Source: Syntrophorhabdaceae bacterium PtaU1.Bin034
Lineage (GTDB): Bacteria; Desulfobacterota_G; Syntrophorhabdia; Syntrophorhabdales; WCHB1-27
DNA length: 9,220 nt
Assembly: GCA_002067405.1 (NCBI GenBank)
Contig: MVRP01000171.1
Location: 1 to 9,220, forward strand
Direction of reading: 5' to 3'
Made by a program: the position numbers and the translations under genes. Positions 7,885 to 9,220 of this stretch are shown piece by piece (positions within the stretch are counted from its first letter, which is position 1; each line of letters starts with the position of its first letter). The notes under the pieces are model-generated. The model saw only the letters and a program-made list of their open reading frames with translations. It ran no database searches and was not told where the DNA came from.

Positions 7885-8673
7885 TCATACATACGGCTGC
7901 CTGTCGGCGAACATTCTCACCCCGTAAAGCAGGCCCAAGCCTATACCGATGAGGATCAGCACAAGCACGACAGTCCCCTCGATGTCGGCGCTCGCCAGCC
8001 TCATGAATATAGCGACCGGAATGGTTTCGGTTTTCATAGCCATGGACCCGGCAACGGTAATGGTCGCACCGAACTCTCCCAGCGTTTTTGCCCATGTGAG
8101 GATCGCCGAAGCGATAATGCCGCGCCTGCTCAAAGGGAGGGTGACGGTGAAAAAAGCTTTGGCAGGCGACGCTCCGAGCGTCTTGGCCACGTCTTCGTAG
8201 CGGGCCGGTATTTCGTCCATGGCTGCTTTTATAAGCCGTGTGGCAATACCGACAGTGGTAATGAATTGAGCAACAAGGATGCCGTAGACGGTAAAAACTA
8301 TTTGAACCCCTTTTTCCTGAATGAAACTGCCGGCAGGTGTGTTGAAGAAGATAAGAACCAGGGCCCCGAGCGCCACAGGAGAGACAATCATGGGAAGTTC
8401 GAGGATCGTGTCTATGATCTGCCTCCCAAAAAACCTGTACCGCGACAGGGCGTAGGCTGAGGGGATTGCACACAGGACAGAGAACGCCGTAGCAGCCGTT
8501 GCCGTGATAAGGCTCAATCGAATCGAGAAAAGCGTCCTTTCGGACCGGAGCGTCTCGAAGAAGAGATCGGCTTTGGAGAAATAGAACAATGACAGTATCA
8601 GGCCGGCATACAGAAAAAAGACACATATGCTAAAAGCTATGGAGAGTCGTTTAAAGGTCACTCGGAAATCCAC
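7885..8673 (-). CDS. ABC importer permease subunit, molybdate/tungstate (ModB/WtpB/TupB) type
   Basis: This 262-residue inner-membrane protein has about six hydrophobic segments (near 11-31, 50-73, 87-111, 124-147, 186-207 and 232-253), the standard size for ModB-like permeases. The cytoplasmic EAA coupling loop that docks on the ATPase is visible at about 159-187 (YEDVAKTLGASP then TLPLSRRGI). LPMIVSPVALG (93-103) and TLGEFGATITVAG (197-209) are typical of the molybdate/tungstate/sulfate permease family. The start is a GTG at 8673. An in-frame stop lies further upstream and no ATG or good Shine-Dalgarno is available, so GTG at Val5 remains possible. It is the first gene of a two-gene unit with the ATPase, read from the promoter at 8723-8750. 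No solute-binding protein gene accompanies it inside the window. The family is clear, but the exact oxyanion is not. Confidence 0.9.
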   Translation of the reverse strand: MDFRVTFKRLSIAFSICVFFLYAGLILSLFYFSKADLFFETLRSERTLFSIRLSLITATAATAFSVLCAIPSAYALSRYRFFGRQIIDTILELPMIVSPVALGALVLIFFNTPAGSFIQEKGVQIVFTVYGILVAQFITTVGIATRLIKAAMDEIPARYEDVAKTLGASPAKAFFTVTLPLSRRGIIASAILTWAKTLGEFGATITVAGSMAMKTETIPVAIFMRLASADIEGTVVLVLILIGIGLGLLYGVRMFADRQPYV

Positions 8674-8722
8674 TCTGCAGGCTCTACGCCGCGGCTTGTC
8701 TCAGGCTTTGGCTTTCCACTTC

Positions 8723-8750
8723 AGTATATAAGAATCCTGCTGTTTTTCAA
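8723..8750 (-). promoter_or_regulatory. Predicted sigma70-type promoter of the ABC importer genes
   Basis: On the minus strand TTGAAA (complement of 8745-8750) is followed after 16 nt by TATACT (complement of 8723-8728), a close match to consensus. Transcription would begin near 8716 and leave a leader of about 43 nt before the GTG at 8673. I did not recognise a ModE-type palindrome, and the leader is too short for a molybdenum-cofactor riboswitch. Confidence 0.5.
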
Positions 8751-8809
8751 CACCTATTGCCCTGTTCTCGATTATCCGGTCCCCGCGCCTCGACTATCGG
8801 CCTGGTGCG

Positions 8810-8836
8810 GTCAGTTAAACGCCGTCAGGTAACGGC
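8810..8836. repeat. Overlapping direct and inverted repeat in the divergent intergenic region
   Basis: GTCAGTTAAACG (8810-8821) recurs after 14 nt as GTCAGGTAACG (8824-8834) with one substitution and one missing A. The second copy lies inside a perfect 5-bp inverted repeat, GCCGT (8821-8825) and ACGGC (8832-8836), with a 6-nt centre. Lying between the two predicted divergent promoters, it could be a regulator-binding site, but repeats this short also arise by chance. Confidence 0.25.
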
Positions 8837-8870
8837 CCTTTCACTACCGAAATTTCTTTCCAAGCACTTA

Positions 8871-8901
8871 TTGATTTTTCCCCTTAAAATGACTTAAATA
8901 T
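8871..8901 (+). promoter_or_regulatory. Possible promoter of the downstream lipoprotein gene
   Basis: TTGATT (8871-8876) is followed by AT-rich sequence in which TTAAAT (spacing 17) or TAAATA (spacing 18, 8895-8900) could act as the -10 hexamer. The predicted start would fall at about 8907, on the first in-frame ATG of the lipoprotein gene. The message would then be leaderless, or would begin about 12 nt before the second ATG. It is a weak consensus match. Confidence 0.3.
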
Positions 8902-8906
8902 GAGAT

Positions 8907-9220
8907 ATGGTAAAAGCGATGGACAACCCTTCCTGCTCTCGAGGTTTCTGCTTCTTCATCCTTGTGCTTCTCGCGGGTCTGCTTTTCGGCTGTGCTCCCC
9001 TCGAAAAGAGAGTCCCGTTGACTTACCAGCGGGCCGGTGGAGCATCGGGAGGAACAGGAGAAGTCTACCTGTTGAGACCCGTTCTGGAACAACAGTTGCC
9101 GAAAATGCCCGGCGGAAGGGCCGTTCTCGGTGTCGTTAAAGACTCGGACACACAGATCGTGGCAGCCGAGGATGTTTCTCAATGGGTCATGAACGCATTG
9201 ATGCAGGAACTCTATTCGGC
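8907..9220 (+). CDS. Putative outer-envelope lipoprotein of unknown function (C-terminus cut by window edge)
   Basis: An open frame of 104 codons runs off the right edge. It begins with a type II signal peptide: a short n-region with Lys3 and Arg12, a hydrophobic core (about 14-27) and the lipobox LFGC with Cys29 as the predicted lipidated residue. The mature part starts APLEKRV and continues into an alternating hydrophobic pattern (EVYLLRPVL, RAVLGVVKDSD) and a helix-like VSQWVMNALMQELYS. The last pattern is vaguely like small periplasmic lipoproteins of the YajG/LpoB style, but this is only an impression and no function is claimed. ATG 8907 gives the better charged n-region; ATG 8919 is the alternative. 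Neither has a clear Shine-Dalgarno. The gene is divergent from the ABC importer, so it is not the missing binding protein in the usual operon position, and nothing seen resembles an oxyanion-binding protein. Confidence 0.7.
   Translation, partial: MVKAMDNPSCSRGFCFFILVLLAGLLFGCAPLEKRVPLTYQRAGGASGGTGEVYLLRPVLEQQLPKMPGGRAVLGVVKDSDTQIVAAEDVSQWVMNALMQELYS

Noticed and set aside
7793..8626. A 277-codon open frame on the minus strand in a different frame from the permease, slightly longer than the permease itself
   Set aside because: It overlaps the permease almost completely. Its product is rich in Arg, His, Cys and Ser with no recognisable domain or membrane pattern, while the alternative frame encodes a textbook ABC permease.
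8674..8722. Possible molybdenum-cofactor riboswitch in the importer leader
   Set aside because: The predicted leader is only about 43 nt and shows none of the multi-helix architecture of that riboswitch class.

Overview
The window looks like chromosome from a Gram-negative bacterium. A complete rod-shape operon, an inner-membrane-anchored PpiD-type periplasmic chaperone and a lipoprotein with a type II signal peptide all point to an envelope with a periplasm. The gene order (divergent ppiD-like gene, then mreB-mreC-mreD-mrdA-rodA) and the protein style are reminiscent of Desulfobacterota or other deltaproteobacteria-like anaerobes. That placement is an impression from the sequences, not a proven assignment. 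No phage, insertion sequence, CRISPR array, tRNA or rRNA is visible.

Layout. (1) 1-1296, minus strand: N-terminal 432 codons of a PpiD/SurA-like membrane-anchored folding factor, cut by the left window edge. (2) 1297-1411: short divergent intergenic region with two good sigma70-like promoters facing away from each other and overlapping. (3) 1412-6671, plus strand: mreB, mreC, mreD, mrdA (PBP2) and rodA. Spacings are 18 nt, -4 nt, 1 nt and -14 nt, so this is almost certainly one transcript with translational coupling. (4) 6672-6732: convergent gap with one GC-rich hairpin. (5) 8673-6733, minus strand: permease and ATPase of a molybdate/tungstate-type ABC importer, separated by 102 nt holding a degenerate octamer repeat. 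(6) 8674-8906: divergent promoter region. (7) 8907-9220, plus strand: start of an unrecognised lipoprotein, cut by the right edge.

How the genes work together. MreB filaments under the inner membrane, MreC and MreD as membrane partners, the RodA glycosyltransferase and the PBP2 transpeptidase form the elongasome that builds the lateral cell wall. The divergent PpiD-like protein may help secreted or membrane proteins fold at the same membrane, and the overlapping promoters suggest that the two transcripts could influence each other. The ABC importer is a separate unit. Its solute-binding protein is not in this window.

Most of the window is conventional. The points that deserve a second look are the overlapping ppiD/mreB promoters, the degenerate parvulin domain, the missing A-loop in the ATPase, the octamer repeat inside the transporter operon, the absent binding-protein gene and the possibly leaderless lipoprotein message. 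I see no convincing new multi-gene system.
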